Assembly (NCBI RefSeq): GCF_030268885.1
Contig: NZ_BSSA01000040.1
Location: forward strand, 1 to 62,841
Source of the DNA: Kitasatospora phosalacinea
GTDB lineage: Bacteria; Actinomycetota; Actinomycetes; Streptomycetales; Streptomycetaceae
Direction of reading: 5' to 3'
Length of the DNA: 62,841 nucleotides
The position numbers and the translations under genes are program-made. How positions within the stretch are numbered: the stretch's first letter is position 1; the number at the start of each line of letters is the position of its first letter. Positions 16,590 to 25,577 of this stretch are shown piece by piece. Below the pieces are notes generated by a model. The model worked only from the letters and a program-made list of their open reading frames with translations, did not search any database and was not told the origin of the DNA.

Positions 16590-16608
16590 ACCAGTTGAGT
16601 CTACTGGT
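16590..16608. promoter_or_regulatory. GntR operator ACCAGT-N7-ACTGGT
   Basis: Inverted repeat with 6-bp arms, 66 bp before the GTG of the sugar-binding protein gene. It shares ACCAGT/ACTGGT half-sites with the operator at 16421, so the same repressor likely binds both and controls both directions. Confidence 0.65.
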
Positions 16609-16673
16609 AAACAGTCGGCCCTCTTCGAACCTCCCCCACCGGCACCCCTAGGCACCCCGAGGCGGCACCCACC

Positions 16674-17954
16674 GTGAGATCCACCGCACTCCCGACCACC
16701 CTGCGCTCCGCGATCGCCCTGCTGCTCGGCGCGGCCACCCTGACCGCCTGCTCCTCCGGCTCCGGCGCGGGCTCCCAGGAGTCGGCCGGGCCGGCCGAAC
16801 TGACGGTCTGGATCATGAAGGACAGCGTCACCGACGGCTTCCTGAAGGACTTCGAGGCCGACTTCGAGGCCGGCCACCCCGGCATCACCCTGAAGGTGCA
16901 GATCCAGGAGTGGGACGGCATCGGCCAGAAGGTCACCAGTGCCCTGGCCAGCAAGGACGCCCCCGACGTGATCGAGGTCGGCAACACCCAGGTCGCCCAG
17001 TACGCGGCCAGCGGCGGCGTGCACGACCTCAGCGACAAGACCGCCGAACTCGACGGCGCGCACTGGATCCCCGGCCTCGCCCAGCCCGGCAACATCGGCG
17101 GCCAGCAGTTCGGCATCCCCTGGTACGCCGCCAACCGCGTGGTCATCTACCGCAAGGACCTGTTCCAGCAGGCCGGCATCACCACCCCGCCCAAGACCCG
17201 CGAGGAGTGGATCACCGACACCCAGAAGCTCAACACCGGCGGCAACGACGGCATCTACCTGACCGGCCAGACCTGGTACGTGCTCGCGGGCTTCCTCTGG
17301 GACGAGGGCGGCGACCTCGCCGCCAAGGGCTCCGACGGCAAGTGGACCGGCACCCTGGACACCCCGCAGGCCAAGGCCGCGATCGGCTTCTACCAGCAGC
17401 TCCAGGCCCTCGGCAAGGGCCCCAAGGACTCCGACGAGGCCAAGCCCCCGCAGGCCGAGGTGTTCGCCCAGGGCCACACCGCGCAGGTGATCTCCACCCC
17501 CGGCGGCGCCGCCGCGATCCTCAAGGCCAACCCGGACCTCAAGGACAAGCTCGGCTTCTTCCCGATCCCCGGCAAGACCGCCGACAAGCCCGGCGCGGTG
17601 TTCACCGGCGGCTCCGACCTGATCGTCCCCGAGTCCTCCCGCCACCAGCAGGCCGCCTACGAAGTGGTCAAGGCACTGGCCGGGGACAAGTGGCAGACCG
17701 CGATCGCCCAGCAGATGAGCTACGTCCCCAACCGGACCACGCTGGCCTCCGTGCTCAGCGCCGACGAGGGCGCCGCCGCGATGGCCGCGGGCGCCGTCAA
17801 CGGCCACGCCACCCCCAACTCGCCCGACTGGGCCGCCGTCGAAGCCGACAACCCGATCAAGCAGTACATGACCCAGGTCCTCACCGGTGCCGACCCGTCC
17901 GCCGCGGGCAGGACCGCGAGCGCGGCCATCACCAAGGCGCTCAGCGGCAACTGA
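16674..17954 (+). CDS. sugar ABC transporter substrate-binding lipoprotein (DasA/NgcE-like)
   Basis: 426 residues. Lipoprotein signal with lipobox LTAC (Cys about residue 26), then a family 1 solute-binding fold: ELTVWIMKDSVTDGFLKDFE, APDVIEVGNTQVAQYAASGG, FGIPWYAANRVVIYRKDLF and YVLAGFLWDEGGD. Aromatic residues Trp/Tyr in the pocket region fit an oligosaccharide ligand. It heads an operon with two permeases and a GH20 hexosaminidase, the gene order of dasABC-dasD, which imports chitobiose. GTG 16674 is the only sensible start. Controlled by the divergent GntR protein through the two palindromes. Confidence 0.88.
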   Translation: MRSTALPTTLRSAIALLLGAATLTACSSGSGAGSQESAGPAELTVWIMKDSVTDGFLKDFEADFEAGHPGITLKVQIQEWDGIGQKVTSALASKDAPDVIEVGNTQVAQYAASGGVHDLSDKTAELDGAHWIPGLAQPGNIGGQQFGIPWYAANRVVIYRKDLFQQAGITTPPKTREEWITDTQKLNTGGNDGIYLTGQTWYVLAGFLWDEGGDLAAKGSDGKWTGTLDTPQAKAAIGFYQQLQALGKGPKDSDEAKPPQAEVFAQGHTAQVISTPGGAAAILKANPDLKDKLGFFPIPGKTADKPGAVFTGGSDLIVPESSRHQQAAYEVVKALAGDKWQTAIAQQMSYVPNRTTLASVLSADEGAAAMAAGAVNGHATPNSPDWAAVEADNPIKQYMTQVLTGADPSAAGRTASAAITKALSGN

Positions 17955-17956
17955 CC

Positions 17957-17994
17957 CCCGCGCGGGCCGGGCTCCCCGGCCCGGCCCGCGCGGG
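17957..17994 (+). terminator. 15-bp perfect stem-loop between binding-protein and permease genes
   Basis: CCCGCGCGGGCCGGG (17957-17971) pairs with CCCGGCCCGCGCGGG (17980-17994) around an 8-nt loop, directly behind the binding-protein stop. Such hairpins typically end or protect the mRNA so the binding protein is made in excess over the permeases. Confidence 0.7.
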
Positions 17995-18076
17995 CCCACC
18001 GCCCGCCCGGGCCCGCGCCCGAGACAGCCCGGGCCGCCGCCCGCCCCCGCACGACCCCGACAGGAGTACCCCCGCC

Positions 18077-18991
18077 GTGCCCGCCGACGCGTCACCGCCG
18101 TTCCGCACCCGGATCCGGCCCTACCTGCTCATCGCCCCGACCCTGGTGGGCGCGGCGTACCTGCTGCTCTACCCCGTCGCCCGCAACCTGCTGATCTCCG
18201 TCCAGCACTTCCGGCTGGCCGAACTGATCCGCGGCGGCGCCCCGTTCGTCGGCCTGGACAACTACACCGAGCTGCTCTCCGACCCGAAGTTCTGGACCGT
18301 CACCGTCCGCACCCTCGGCTGGACCGCCCTCAACACCGCGCTGATCACCGGCCTCGGCACGCTGGTCGCGCTGATGCTGGTCCGGCTCGGCCGACGGATG
18401 CGGCTGGCCGTGATGAGCGCCCTGGTGCTGGTCTGGGCGACCCCGGTGATCGCCGCCACCACGGTGTTCCAGTGGCTGTTCCAGTCCCGCTTCGGAGTGG
18501 TCAACTGGGCGCTTGACCAGTTGGGGCTGCACGGCTACCACGACTACGCCTGGTTCGCCCACTCCGGCGCCACCTTCACCGTCCTGGTGCTGCTGGTGGT
18601 CTGGCAGTCCGTCCCGTTCGCCGCGCTCACCCTCTACGGCGGGCTGACCACCATCCCCCACGAGCTCTACGAATCCGCCCGGATCGACGGCGCGAGCGCC
18701 TGGCAGACCTTCCGGCTGGTCACCGTCCCCGTCCTGCGGCCGCTGTTCGCCCTGGTCACCTCGCTCGAAGTGATCTGGACCTTCAAGTGCTTCGCCCAGA
18801 TCTGGGTGGTCAGCCAGGGCGGCCCCAACGGCGCCACCACCACCCTGCCCGTCTACGCCTTCCAGATCGCCCAGAACCTGCACAAGTACGACCTCGGCTC
18901 CGCGGCCTCCACGCTCACCGTGCTGATCCTGCTCGCCGCGCTCGTCACCACCCTCCGGCGGATGCACCGCCAGGAAGGAGCCGAGGCGTGA
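18077..18991 (+). CDS. sugar ABC transporter permease (DasB-like)
   Basis: 304 residues, six predicted transmembrane helices beginning RPYLLIAPTLVGAAYLLLYP. The EAA loop that contacts the ATPase reads YESARIDGASAWQTFRLVTVP (about residues 198-217). MalF-type, carbohydrate uptake 1 family. GTG 18077 has CAGGAG 11 bases upstream. The 3' end overlaps the next permease by 4 bp (GTGA), so the two are coupled. No ATPase gene lies in the operon; Streptomyces das/ngc systems use the shared MsiK ATPase. Confidence 0.92.
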   Translation: MPADASPPFRTRIRPYLLIAPTLVGAAYLLLYPVARNLLISVQHFRLAELIRGGAPFVGLDNYTELLSDPKFWTVTVRTLGWTALNTALITGLGTLVALMLVRLGRRMRLAVMSALVLVWATPVIAATTVFQWLFQSRFGVVNWALDQLGLHGYHDYAWFAHSGATFTVLVLLVVWQSVPFAALTLYGGLTTIPHELYESARIDGASAWQTFRLVTVPVLRPLFALVTSLEVIWTFKCFAQIWVVSQGGPNGATTTLPVYAFQIAQNLHKYDLGSAASTLTVLILLAALVTTLRRMHRQEGAEA

Positions 18992-19848
18992 ACCCCCTCG
19001 CCCCCCGCCACCTCCTCGCCCCCCGCCGGCTGCGTCGCCTCCCGCTCAACCTCGCCGCCCTCGCGGTCCTGGTCACCGCGGCGTTCCCCGTGTACTGGAT
19101 GGTGGTCACCGCCTTCAAACCCACCGCCGAGATCCAGTCCGCCACTCCCGCCTTCCTCCCCCTGCACCCCACCCTCGAACACTTCTCCACCGCGGTCCAC
19201 GCCCCCGGCTTCGGCGGCTACTGGCGCAACAGCCTGCTGGTCACCCTCGGCGCCGTCCTGCTCTCCCTGGTCGTCGCCCTGCTCGCCGCGTACGCCGTCG
19301 GCCGACTGCGCTGGCGCGGTCGCCGCGCGTTCCTGCTGCTGGTCTTCACCGCCCAGATGGCGCCCTGGGAGGCCCTGCTCATCCCGATGTACGTCATCGC
19401 CCGCGACACCGACATGCTCGACAGTCTCAGCATGCTCACCCTGGTCTACTTCATGACCACCCTCCCCTTCACCATCGTCACCCTGCGCGGCTTCCTCGCC
19501 GCCGTCCCCGCCGAACTGGAGGAAGCCGCCCAGGTCGACGGCTGCACCCGGGCCGGCGCCTTCCGCCGCATCACCCTCCCGCTGCTGGCCCCCGGCCTGC
19601 TCGCCACCTCGCTGTTCGGCTTCATCACGGCCTGGAACGAGTTCGCCTTCGCCAACACGCTGATCATCAAGAACCAGGACGCCCGCACCCTCCCCGTCTG
19701 GCTCTCCTCCTTCGCCAACGTCTTCGGCACCGACTGGGGCGCCACCATGGCCGCCGCCAGCCTCTTCATGCTCCCCGTCCTGCTGGTCTTCCTGTTCCTG
19801 CAGAACAAGGTCACCACCGGCATGACCGCCGGAGCGGTCAAGGGCTGA
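18988..19848 (+). CDS. sugar ABC transporter permease (DasC-like)
   Basis: 286 residues, six hydrophobic helices; starts at GTG 18988 inside the stop of the upstream permease, with AAGGAG at 18974-18979. MalG-type features: FPVYWMVVTAFKPTAEIQ after TM1, the EAA loop LEEAAQVDGCTRAGAFRRITLP and the closing WNEFAFANTLI region. Partner of the preceding permease in a heterodimeric oligosaccharide importer. Confidence 0.92.
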   Translation: MNPLAPRHLLAPRRLRRLPLNLAALAVLVTAAFPVYWMVVTAFKPTAEIQSATPAFLPLHPTLEHFSTAVHAPGFGGYWRNSLLVTLGAVLLSLVVALLAAYAVGRLRWRGRRAFLLLVFTAQMAPWEALLIPMYVIARDTDMLDSLSMLTLVYFMTTLPFTIVTLRGFLAAVPAELEEAAQVDGCTRAGAFRRITLPLLAPGLLATSLFGFITAWNEFAFANTLIIKNQDARTLPVWLSSFANVFGTDWGATMAAASLFMLPVLLVFLFLQNKVTTGMTAGAVKG

Positions 19849-20161
19849 CCCGCCCGGGCCGACGGCCGCGCCGCAGCGAGGACGACGAGCCCCGGAACGC
19901 CCGGAACACCCGGAACGCCCGGAGCACCCGGACCCGGCACCGGCGACCGCCTGCGGCGCGCCGCCCGGAGGCCGGGCCCCGAACCCGTGCACGTCCCTCC
20001 CGCCGCCCCCGGAACGCCCGGACCGGGCACCGCCGGGAGCCGCCCGGAGCGCGGAGCCCGCAGCCCGGAGCCCGCAGCCCCGAGTTCGCGTCCGGCCGAC
20101 CCGCCCCGCCGGTGTTCCGTTCGACCCACCCACCTCCCTACCCCCGGAAGAAGACCACCCC
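19849..20161. repeat. 313-bp intergenic with CCCGGAACGC/CCCGGAGC-type repeats
   Basis: CGGAACGCCCGGAACACCCGGAACGCCCGGAGC-type units recur at 19891-19935 (about 10-bp period, four to five copies), with more at 20010-20075. No hairpin terminator with a long perfect stem and no gene were found. The hexosaminidase may therefore be cotranscribed with the permeases or have its own promoter just before 20162. Confidence 0.55.
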
Positions 20162-21697
20162 GTGATCCTGCCGACCCCGGTCGATCTCGTTCCCGCTGCC
20201 GGACGGTTCACCCTGACCGAACGGACCACCGTGCGCGCCGACGGCGAGGCCGCCGCCGTCGCCGACCTGCTGCGCACCCTGCTGCGCCCCGCGACCGGGC
20301 TGCCGTTGGCGGCCGGGGCGGAGGGCACCGTGGCGCTGACCCTGGACCCCGCCGCCGGGCGGGAGCTGGGGGAGGAGGGCTACCGGCTGACGGTGGACCC
20401 GTTCCAGGTCACGCTGCACGCGGCCCGGCCCGCCGGACTGCGGCACGCGGTGCAGACGCTGCGCCAGCTGCTGCCGCCGGAGGCGCTCTCGGCGGGCCCG
20501 GTGCGCGGCGTCGAGTGGAGCCTGCCCGCGGTGCGGATCACCGACCGGCCGCGGCACCCCTGGCGCGGGTTCATGATCGACACCGCCCGGCACTTCCAGC
20601 CGCTCGACCGCCTGCTGACCGCCGTCGACCGGATCGCCCTGCACAAGCTGAACGTCCTGCACCTGCACCTGACCGACGACCAGGGCTGGCGGCTGCCCGT
20701 CGACTCCTACCCCCGGCTCACCGAGGTCGGTGCCCGCCGCGAGCGCAGCATGGCCGGGCACGCGGGCTCCACCGCGTACGACCCGCGGCCGCACCAGGGC
20801 GCGTACACCAAGGCCGAGTTGCGGCAGCTGGTCGCGCACGCCGCCGCGCGGGGCGTCACCGTCGTCCCCGAGATCGACATGCCGGGCCACACCCGGGCCG
20901 CCCTGGCCGCCTACCCGCACCTGGGCAACCACCCCGAGCGGCAGCTCGACGTGTGGACCGACTGGGGCGTGTGCGAGACCGTGCTCGGCGTGCACGAGGA
21001 GGCGCTGGCGTTCTGCCGCACCGTGCTGGACGAGACGACGGAGCTGTTCCCCTCCCGGTACGTCCACCTCGGCGGGGACGAGTGCCCCACCGTCGAGTGG
21101 GAGGACAGCCCCGCCGCCCGCCGCCGGGCCGCCGAACTCGGCCTCGCCGCCCCCGCCCAGCTGCGCGGCTGGTTCCTCGGCGAGATGGGACGGCACCTGC
21201 TGGCGGCCGGGCGCGTCCCGGTCTGCTGGGCCGAGACCGACGGCGCCACGCTGCCCGTCGAGTTCACCGTGATGCCCTGGCGGGACGCCGAGCACGGCCG
21301 GGAGGCCGCCCGGCGCGGCCACGACGTGGTGATGGCCCCGCACCGCGCCACCTACCTCGACTACCCGCAGAGCGGACGCCCCGACGAGCCGCTCGGCCAG
21401 GCCGAGCACGTCGTCGACCTGGCCACCGCGCACGCCCACCGGGCCGCCCCCGCGCACTGGGACGAGGCCGAGCGGGCCCGGGTGCTCGGCACCCAGGCCC
21501 AGCTGTGGAGCGAGTTCGTCACCACCGCCGAGCACTTCGACTACCTCGCCTACCCGCGGCTGTGCGCCATCGCCGACCGGGCCTGGAACCCCGACAGCGA
21601 CTACGTCCGGGACTTCCTGCCCGCCCTCGCCGCGCACCGCCCCCGCCTCGCCGCCCTCGGCGTCCACCACGCCGGACGCGAACTCCTCACCACCTGA
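20162..21697 (+). CDS. beta-N-acetylhexosaminidase, GH20 (DasD-like)
   Basis: 511 residues. An N-terminal GH20b alpha/beta domain (residues 1-130) precedes the TIM barrel: HPWRGFMIDTARHFQP, HKLNVLHLHLTDDQGWR, VPEIDMPGHTRAAL and the catalytic pair HLGGDECP, with Asp306-Glu307 in the family mechanism using the substrate acetamido group. No signal peptide, so it is intracellular and would cleave imported chitobiose to GlcNAc. GTG 20162 is the likely start. Position behind the importer genes matches the das locus. Confidence 0.92.
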   Translation: MILPTPVDLVPAAGRFTLTERTTVRADGEAAAVADLLRTLLRPATGLPLAAGAEGTVALTLDPAAGRELGEEGYRLTVDPFQVTLHAARPAGLRHAVQTLRQLLPPEALSAGPVRGVEWSLPAVRITDRPRHPWRGFMIDTARHFQPLDRLLTAVDRIALHKLNVLHLHLTDDQGWRLPVDSYPRLTEVGARRERSMAGHAGSTAYDPRPHQGAYTKAELRQLVAHAAARGVTVVPEIDMPGHTRAALAAYPHLGNHPERQLDVWTDWGVCETVLGVHEEALAFCRTVLDETTELFPSRYVHLGGDECPTVEWEDSPAARRRAAELGLAAPAQLRGWFLGEMGRHLLAAGRVPVCWAETDGATLPVEFTVMPWRDAEHGREAARRGHDVVMAPHRATYLDYPQSGRPDEPLGQAEHVVDLATAHAHRAAPAHWDEAERARVLGTQAQLWSEFVTTAEHFDYLAYPRLCAIADRAWNPDSDYVRDFLPALAAHRPRLAALGVHHAGRELLTT

Positions 21698-21852
21698 CGG
21701 CCCGAGGCCCCACAGACCCGGTCGCCGACCCACCGTCGGCGGCCGCCCGCAGCACGCGGACCACCTCCGCCGCCGCACCCCGCACGTGCACCGCCGGAAC
21801 GTCCTGCCGCCCCGCCGCACCGCGGGGCGCTCCCCCCACGGAAGGAAACACC

Positions 21853-23298
21853 GTGTCCGCACGCCCCCGCACGACCAGCCGCCGCGCCCGGCTCGCCGCG
21901 GCCGGCCTGGCCGCCACCGCGCTGACCGTCGTCCCGGCCTCCGCCGCCGACGCGTTCAGCGTCCAGTACCGCACCAGCGCCTCCGGCGCGACCGCCGACC
22001 AGTCCGAGCCCTGGCTGCAGGTCACCAACACCGGCAGCAGCACCGTCGCGCTCAGCCGGATCACCCTGCGCTACTACTTCAAGTCCGACGGCCCGTCGGT
22101 CGGTTACCGCTTCGCCTGCTCCTGGGCGGTGAAGGGCTGCGCCAACATCACCGGCACCTTCGGCACCCTGGCCAACCCCACCGCCACCGCCGACCGCTAC
22201 CTGGAGATCGGCTTCACCGCCGGAGCGGGCTCGCTCGCCCCCGGACAGTCCACCGGTGACATGCAGCTGCGCTTCTACCGCTCGGACTGGCAGACCCTCA
22301 CCCAGTCCGACGACTACTCCTTCAGCAGCACCCAGACCGGCTACGCCGACTGGCAGAAGGTCACCCTGCAGGAGGACGGCGCCCTGATCTGGGGCACCGC
22401 CCCCACCGGCAACAACCCCTCCCCGTCGCCGAGTTCGTCCTCGTCCCCCTCGCCGTCCGGCTCGACCTCCACCCCGCCGGTCGACCCGAACGCGCCCGTC
22501 CTGTTCGACGACTTCTCCTACACCACCAGCTCGGACGCCGCCGTCCAGCAGCACGGCTGGACCGTCAAGTCCGGCCAGGGCGGCCCCGGCGTCTCCGGCG
22601 CCACCTGGTCCCCGGCCGACGTCACCTTCCCGACCGTCGGCGGCAGCAAGGTGCTCAACCTGCGGCTGACCACCGACGGCACGGCCTCCGGCACCAGGGA
22701 GACCGAGATCCAGACGACCGCGCGGAAGTTCAAGAACGGCACCTACGCGGCCCGGGTCAAGTTCGCCGACGCCCCGAACAGCGGCCCCGACGGCGACCAC
22801 GTCAACCAGACCTTCTTCGCCTTCACCCCGCTCAACGCCCCGATGGACCCGAACTACAGCGAGCAGGACTTCGAGTACCTGCCCAACGGCGGCTGGGGCG
22901 AGCCGAGCAACATCATGTACGAGACCAGCTGGGAGACCTACAACCCGGACCCGTGGAACGCCGTCAACACCCACGGCGAGCAGCGCCAGTCCTACGACGG
23001 CTGGCACCTGCTGCAGTTCACCATCGACAACAGCGCCATCACCTACTACATCGACGGCCAGGTCGTCGCCACCCACGGCGAGCCCTACCTGCCCGAGACC
23101 CCGCAGTTCATCGACTTCAACCACTGGCTGATCGACCTGGCCGGGCAGTACTCCACGACGCCGCGCTCGTACGACCAGCAGGTCGACTACGTGTACTTCG
23201 TCAAGGACCAAGTGCTCAGCCCCGCCCAGGTCGCCGCGAACGTCGCCGCGCTGCGCTCGGCCGGCACCGCGTTCAAGGACACCGTCCCCGGCAGCTGA
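21853..23298 (+). CDS. secreted CBM3 plus GH16-like glycan hydrolase
   Basis: 481 residues. A Sec signal (RRARLAAAGLAATALTVVPASAADA) precedes a family 3 carbohydrate-binding module (about 35-185: VQYRTSASGATADQSEPWLQ, RITLRYYFKSDG, GSLAPGQSTGDMQLRF), then a Ser/Pro linker (PSPSPSSSSSPSPSGSTS) and a catalytic domain of about 260 residues. That domain contains SEQDFEYLPNGGWG, a variant of the ExDxE active site of clan GH-B/GH16 glucanases, and KNGTYAARVKF. CBM3 usually binds cellulose or chitin. GTG 21853 has AAGGAA nearby. The substrate (beta-glucan or chitin-associated glycan) is inferred. Confidence 0.75.
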   Translation: MSARPRTTSRRARLAAAGLAATALTVVPASAADAFSVQYRTSASGATADQSEPWLQVTNTGSSTVALSRITLRYYFKSDGPSVGYRFACSWAVKGCANITGTFGTLANPTATADRYLEIGFTAGAGSLAPGQSTGDMQLRFYRSDWQTLTQSDDYSFSSTQTGYADWQKVTLQEDGALIWGTAPTGNNPSPSPSSSSSPSPSGSTSTPPVDPNAPVLFDDFSYTTSSDAAVQQHGWTVKSGQGGPGVSGATWSPADVTFPTVGGSKVLNLRLTTDGTASGTRETEIQTTARKFKNGTYAARVKFADAPNSGPDGDHVNQTFFAFTPLNAPMDPNYSEQDFEYLPNGGWGEPSNIMYETSWETYNPDPWNAVNTHGEQRQSYDGWHLLQFTIDNSAITYYIDGQVVATHGEPYLPETPQFIDFNHWLIDLAGQYSTTPRSYDQQVDYVYFVKDQVLSPAQVAANVAALRSAGTAFKDTVPGS

Positions 23299-23458
23299 CC
23301 CGCACCCGGTGCCCCGTTCCCCCGCCCGGCCGCTCGGCGGGGGAGCGGGGCACCGCCGTCGCCCGGAACTGACGGTCGGTCAAAGTTCTTGAAAAATAAA
23401 CAGACTTAGCGGCTGTCGGGCAGTATGATCGCGAATCATTTCGATCACGGGGGATGCC

Positions 23459-23941
23459 ATGTCCGAGTACCGGGAACCACCGCGCTGGCCGCTGATCGCC
23501 CTCCGGGTGACGGCCGCTCTCACCGCCCTGCTCGCCCTGCTCATGCCGTTCCTGGCGGGCGGCTTCCTGCAGGGCTACTACCCCCTGCTGGACGCCCACA
23601 AGCAGACCGGGACGGTGCTGTGCATCGTCGCCCTGCTCGCCGCCGTCTCCGGCCTGCTGGTGTGGCGCGTCTCGCGCGGCCCCAGCGGCCCCGCCGTCCA
23701 GTACGGGGTGCTCACGCTGATGTGCATCGTGCAGTTCGCCTTCGGTGACGAGCGGATCCTGCTGCTGCACGTCCCGCTCGGCGTGGGCGTGTTCGTGATG
23801 GCGGAGAAGTCCGCGGTGGAGGCGTTCAGGGCCAAGGCCGGGAACGCCGACGCCCAGGAGGCCCCCCAGGGCGCCCAGGAGACCGTCCGGGGCGCGAAGG
23901 GCGCGGCCGAGGGCACCGTGGCCGGGGCAGGTGCCGAGTGA
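23459..23941 (+). CDS. small integral membrane protein coupled to the multicopper oxidase
   Basis: 160 residues with four hydrophobic helices (LIALRVTAALTALLALLMPF, GTVLCIVALLAAVSGLLVW, YGVLTLMCIVQFAFG, LLLHVPLGVGVFVM) and a charged Ala/Gln/Gly-rich cytoplasmic tail. A His in HVPLG and another in LLDAHKQTG could bind a cofactor. ATG 23459 follows GGGGGATGCC. The stop overlaps the GTG of the oxidase gene (GTGA), so the two are probably made together; a helper or electron-transfer role is inferred. Confidence 0.75.
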   Translation: MSEYREPPRWPLIALRVTAALTALLALLMPFLAGGFLQGYYPLLDAHKQTGTVLCIVALLAAVSGLLVWRVSRGPSGPAVQYGVLTLMCIVQFAFGDERILLLHVPLGVGVFVMAEKSAVEAFRAKAGNADAQEAPQGAQETVRGAKGAAEGTVAGAGAE

Positions 23942-25506
23942 GCCGGCCGCTGACCAGGCGCCAACTGCTCGGCGCGGGCGGGGTCGCCGCGCTCGGGCTG
24001 GGCGTGTCGATCGGGGTGCCGCCGCTGATGAACCGGCTGCTGCCCGGCGGGGAGCCCGGCAAGCTGCTGCGCAGCGCCCTGCCGCTGCCCGCCCGCTACG
24101 CGGCCGAACTGCCCGTCCCCGCCGTGCTGAAGCCGGTGCGCAGCGACGCGGGCGCCGACTACTACGAGATCACCGCGCGCCGGGCCACCGCCCGGCTGCT
24201 GCCCGGCCACGACACCGAGGTCTGGGGCTACCAGGGCACCTTCCCCGGCCCGACCCTGGAGTCCCGCAGCGGGCGGCGCACCGTCGTCACGCACCGCAGC
24301 GAACTGCCCCGCCCCACCGCCGTCCACCTGCACGGCGGCCACACCCCGCACGACAGCGACGGCCACCCGCTCGACCTGGTCGGCAGCGCCGCCCACCACG
24401 ACATGCCCGGCATGGGGGACATGCCGGGCACGGCGGGAGCGGAGGGCGCCACCGTCCTGCCGCAGCGCGACTACACCTACCCGATGGCGCAGCGCGCCGC
24501 CACGCTCTGGTACCACGACCACACCATGGGTTTCACCGGCCCGCAGGTGTACCGCGGGCTGGCCGGGTTCCACCTGGTCCGCGACGAGGAGGAGGCCGCG
24601 CTCGGGCTGCCGCAGGGCCCGCACGAGCTGCCGCTGATGATCGCCGACCGCTCGTTCGCCGCCGACGGCTCCTTCGCGTACCCCGGACTCCCGGGCGGCG
24701 CCCCCGGCGTGCAGGACGCGTACATGAACGGCGTGCTGGGCGACGTGATGCTGGTCAACGGCGCGCCCTGGCCGTTGGCCCGGGTCGAGCGCACCTGGTA
24801 CCGGCTGCGGCTGCTCAACGCCTCCAACGCCCGGCGGCTGCGGCTGGCCCTCGACCCGCAGCCCGGCGGCGGCGGGGCGCTGGTGCAGATCGGCTCCGAC
24901 GGCGGCCTGCTGGAGCGCCCGCTGCGGCACGACGCGGTGGACCTCGCGCCCGCCGAGCGCTGCGACGTGCTGGTCGACTTCTCCCGCTACCCCGCCGGGA
25001 CGCGGGTGCGGCTGCGCAACCGGCTCGGCGACGGCCCCACCGGCGAGGTGATGGCCTTCGAGGTCGGCTCCGCCGCGGGCGACAACGGGTTCCGGCTGCC
25101 CGAGAGGCTGTCCTCGGTGGAACGGCTCGACCCCGCCAAGGCCGTCAACACCCGCACCTTCGTGTTCCAGAAGGGCAAGCAGCACTGGACCGTCAACGGC
25201 CAGGAGTACCGGCCCGGCCGTTCGATCGCCGCGCCCCGGCTCGGCCGGATCGAGGTCTGGCGGTTCGTCACCGACTTCCACCACCCCGTCCACCTGCACC
25301 TCGACCCGTTCCAGGTGCTCGGCCGGGCCGGCGGCGGGCCCGGCGCCAACGACGCGGGCTGGAAGGACACCGTCGACGTGCTGCCCGCGCAGGGCGTCGA
25401 GGTCGCCGTCCGGTTCAACGACTACGCCGGGCGGTTCCTGCTGCACTGCCACAACCTGGAGCACGAGGACATGGCGATGATGGCCGAGTTCACCACCACC
25501 GAGTAG
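23938..25506 (+). CDS. Tat-exported multicopper oxidase (CotA/bilirubin oxidase type)
   Basis: 522 residues. Twin-arginine signal SRPLTRRQLLGAGGVAALG. Three cupredoxin domains with all four copper clusters: HLHGGH (130-135), WYHDHTMG (H193, H195), HPVHLHLDPF (H449, H452, H454) and HCHNLEHEDMAMM (H503-C504-H505, H509, Met ligand). These ligate the T1 and trinuclear centres for four-electron O2 reduction. A Met/His-rich insert HHDMPGMGDMPG (153-164) may bind Cu(I). Substrates could be phenols, bilirubin-like compounds or Cu(I)/Mn(II). It overlaps the upstream membrane protein gene by 4 bp. Confidence 0.92.
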   Translation: MSRPLTRRQLLGAGGVAALGLGVSIGVPPLMNRLLPGGEPGKLLRSALPLPARYAAELPVPAVLKPVRSDAGADYYEITARRATARLLPGHDTEVWGYQGTFPGPTLESRSGRRTVVTHRSELPRPTAVHLHGGHTPHDSDGHPLDLVGSAAHHDMPGMGDMPGTAGAEGATVLPQRDYTYPMAQRAATLWYHDHTMGFTGPQVYRGLAGFHLVRDEEEAALGLPQGPHELPLMIADRSFAADGSFAYPGLPGGAPGVQDAYMNGVLGDVMLVNGAPWPLARVERTWYRLRLLNASNARRLRLALDPQPGGGGALVQIGSDGGLLERPLRHDAVDLAPAERCDVLVDFSRYPAGTRVRLRNRLGDGPTGEVMAFEVGSAAGDNGFRLPERLSSVERLDPAKAVNTRTFVFQKGKQHWTVNGQEYRPGRSIAAPRLGRIEVWRFVTDFHHPVHLHLDPFQVLGRAGGGPGANDAGWKDTVDVLPAQGVEVAVRFNDYAGRFLLHCHNLEHEDMAMMAEFTTTE

Positions 25507-25521
25507 CTCCGGCGCCGCACG

Positions 25522-25568
25522 CGCGGAGGCGCCCCGGACCCGACGACAGGGCCCGGGGCGCCTCCGCG
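25522..25568. terminator. bidirectional hairpin between oxidase and TIM44-like genes
   Basis: Perfect 16-bp stem: CGCGGAGGCGCCCCGG (25522-25537) with CCGGGGCGCCTCCGCG (25553-25568). It lies 15 bp past the oxidase stop and 9 bp beyond the end of the convergent gene. Confidence 0.8.
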
Positions 25569-25577
25569 GCGAACCCG

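Noticed and set aside
16674..19848. ATPase gene for the sugar transporter
   Set aside because: Searched for Walker A/B in the operon and found none; the transporter likely uses a shared ATPase encoded elsewhere.
23389..23429. TTGAAA ... TATGAT as a promoter for gene 23459
   Set aside because: Spacer of 29 bp is too long for a standard promoter; no better pair was found.
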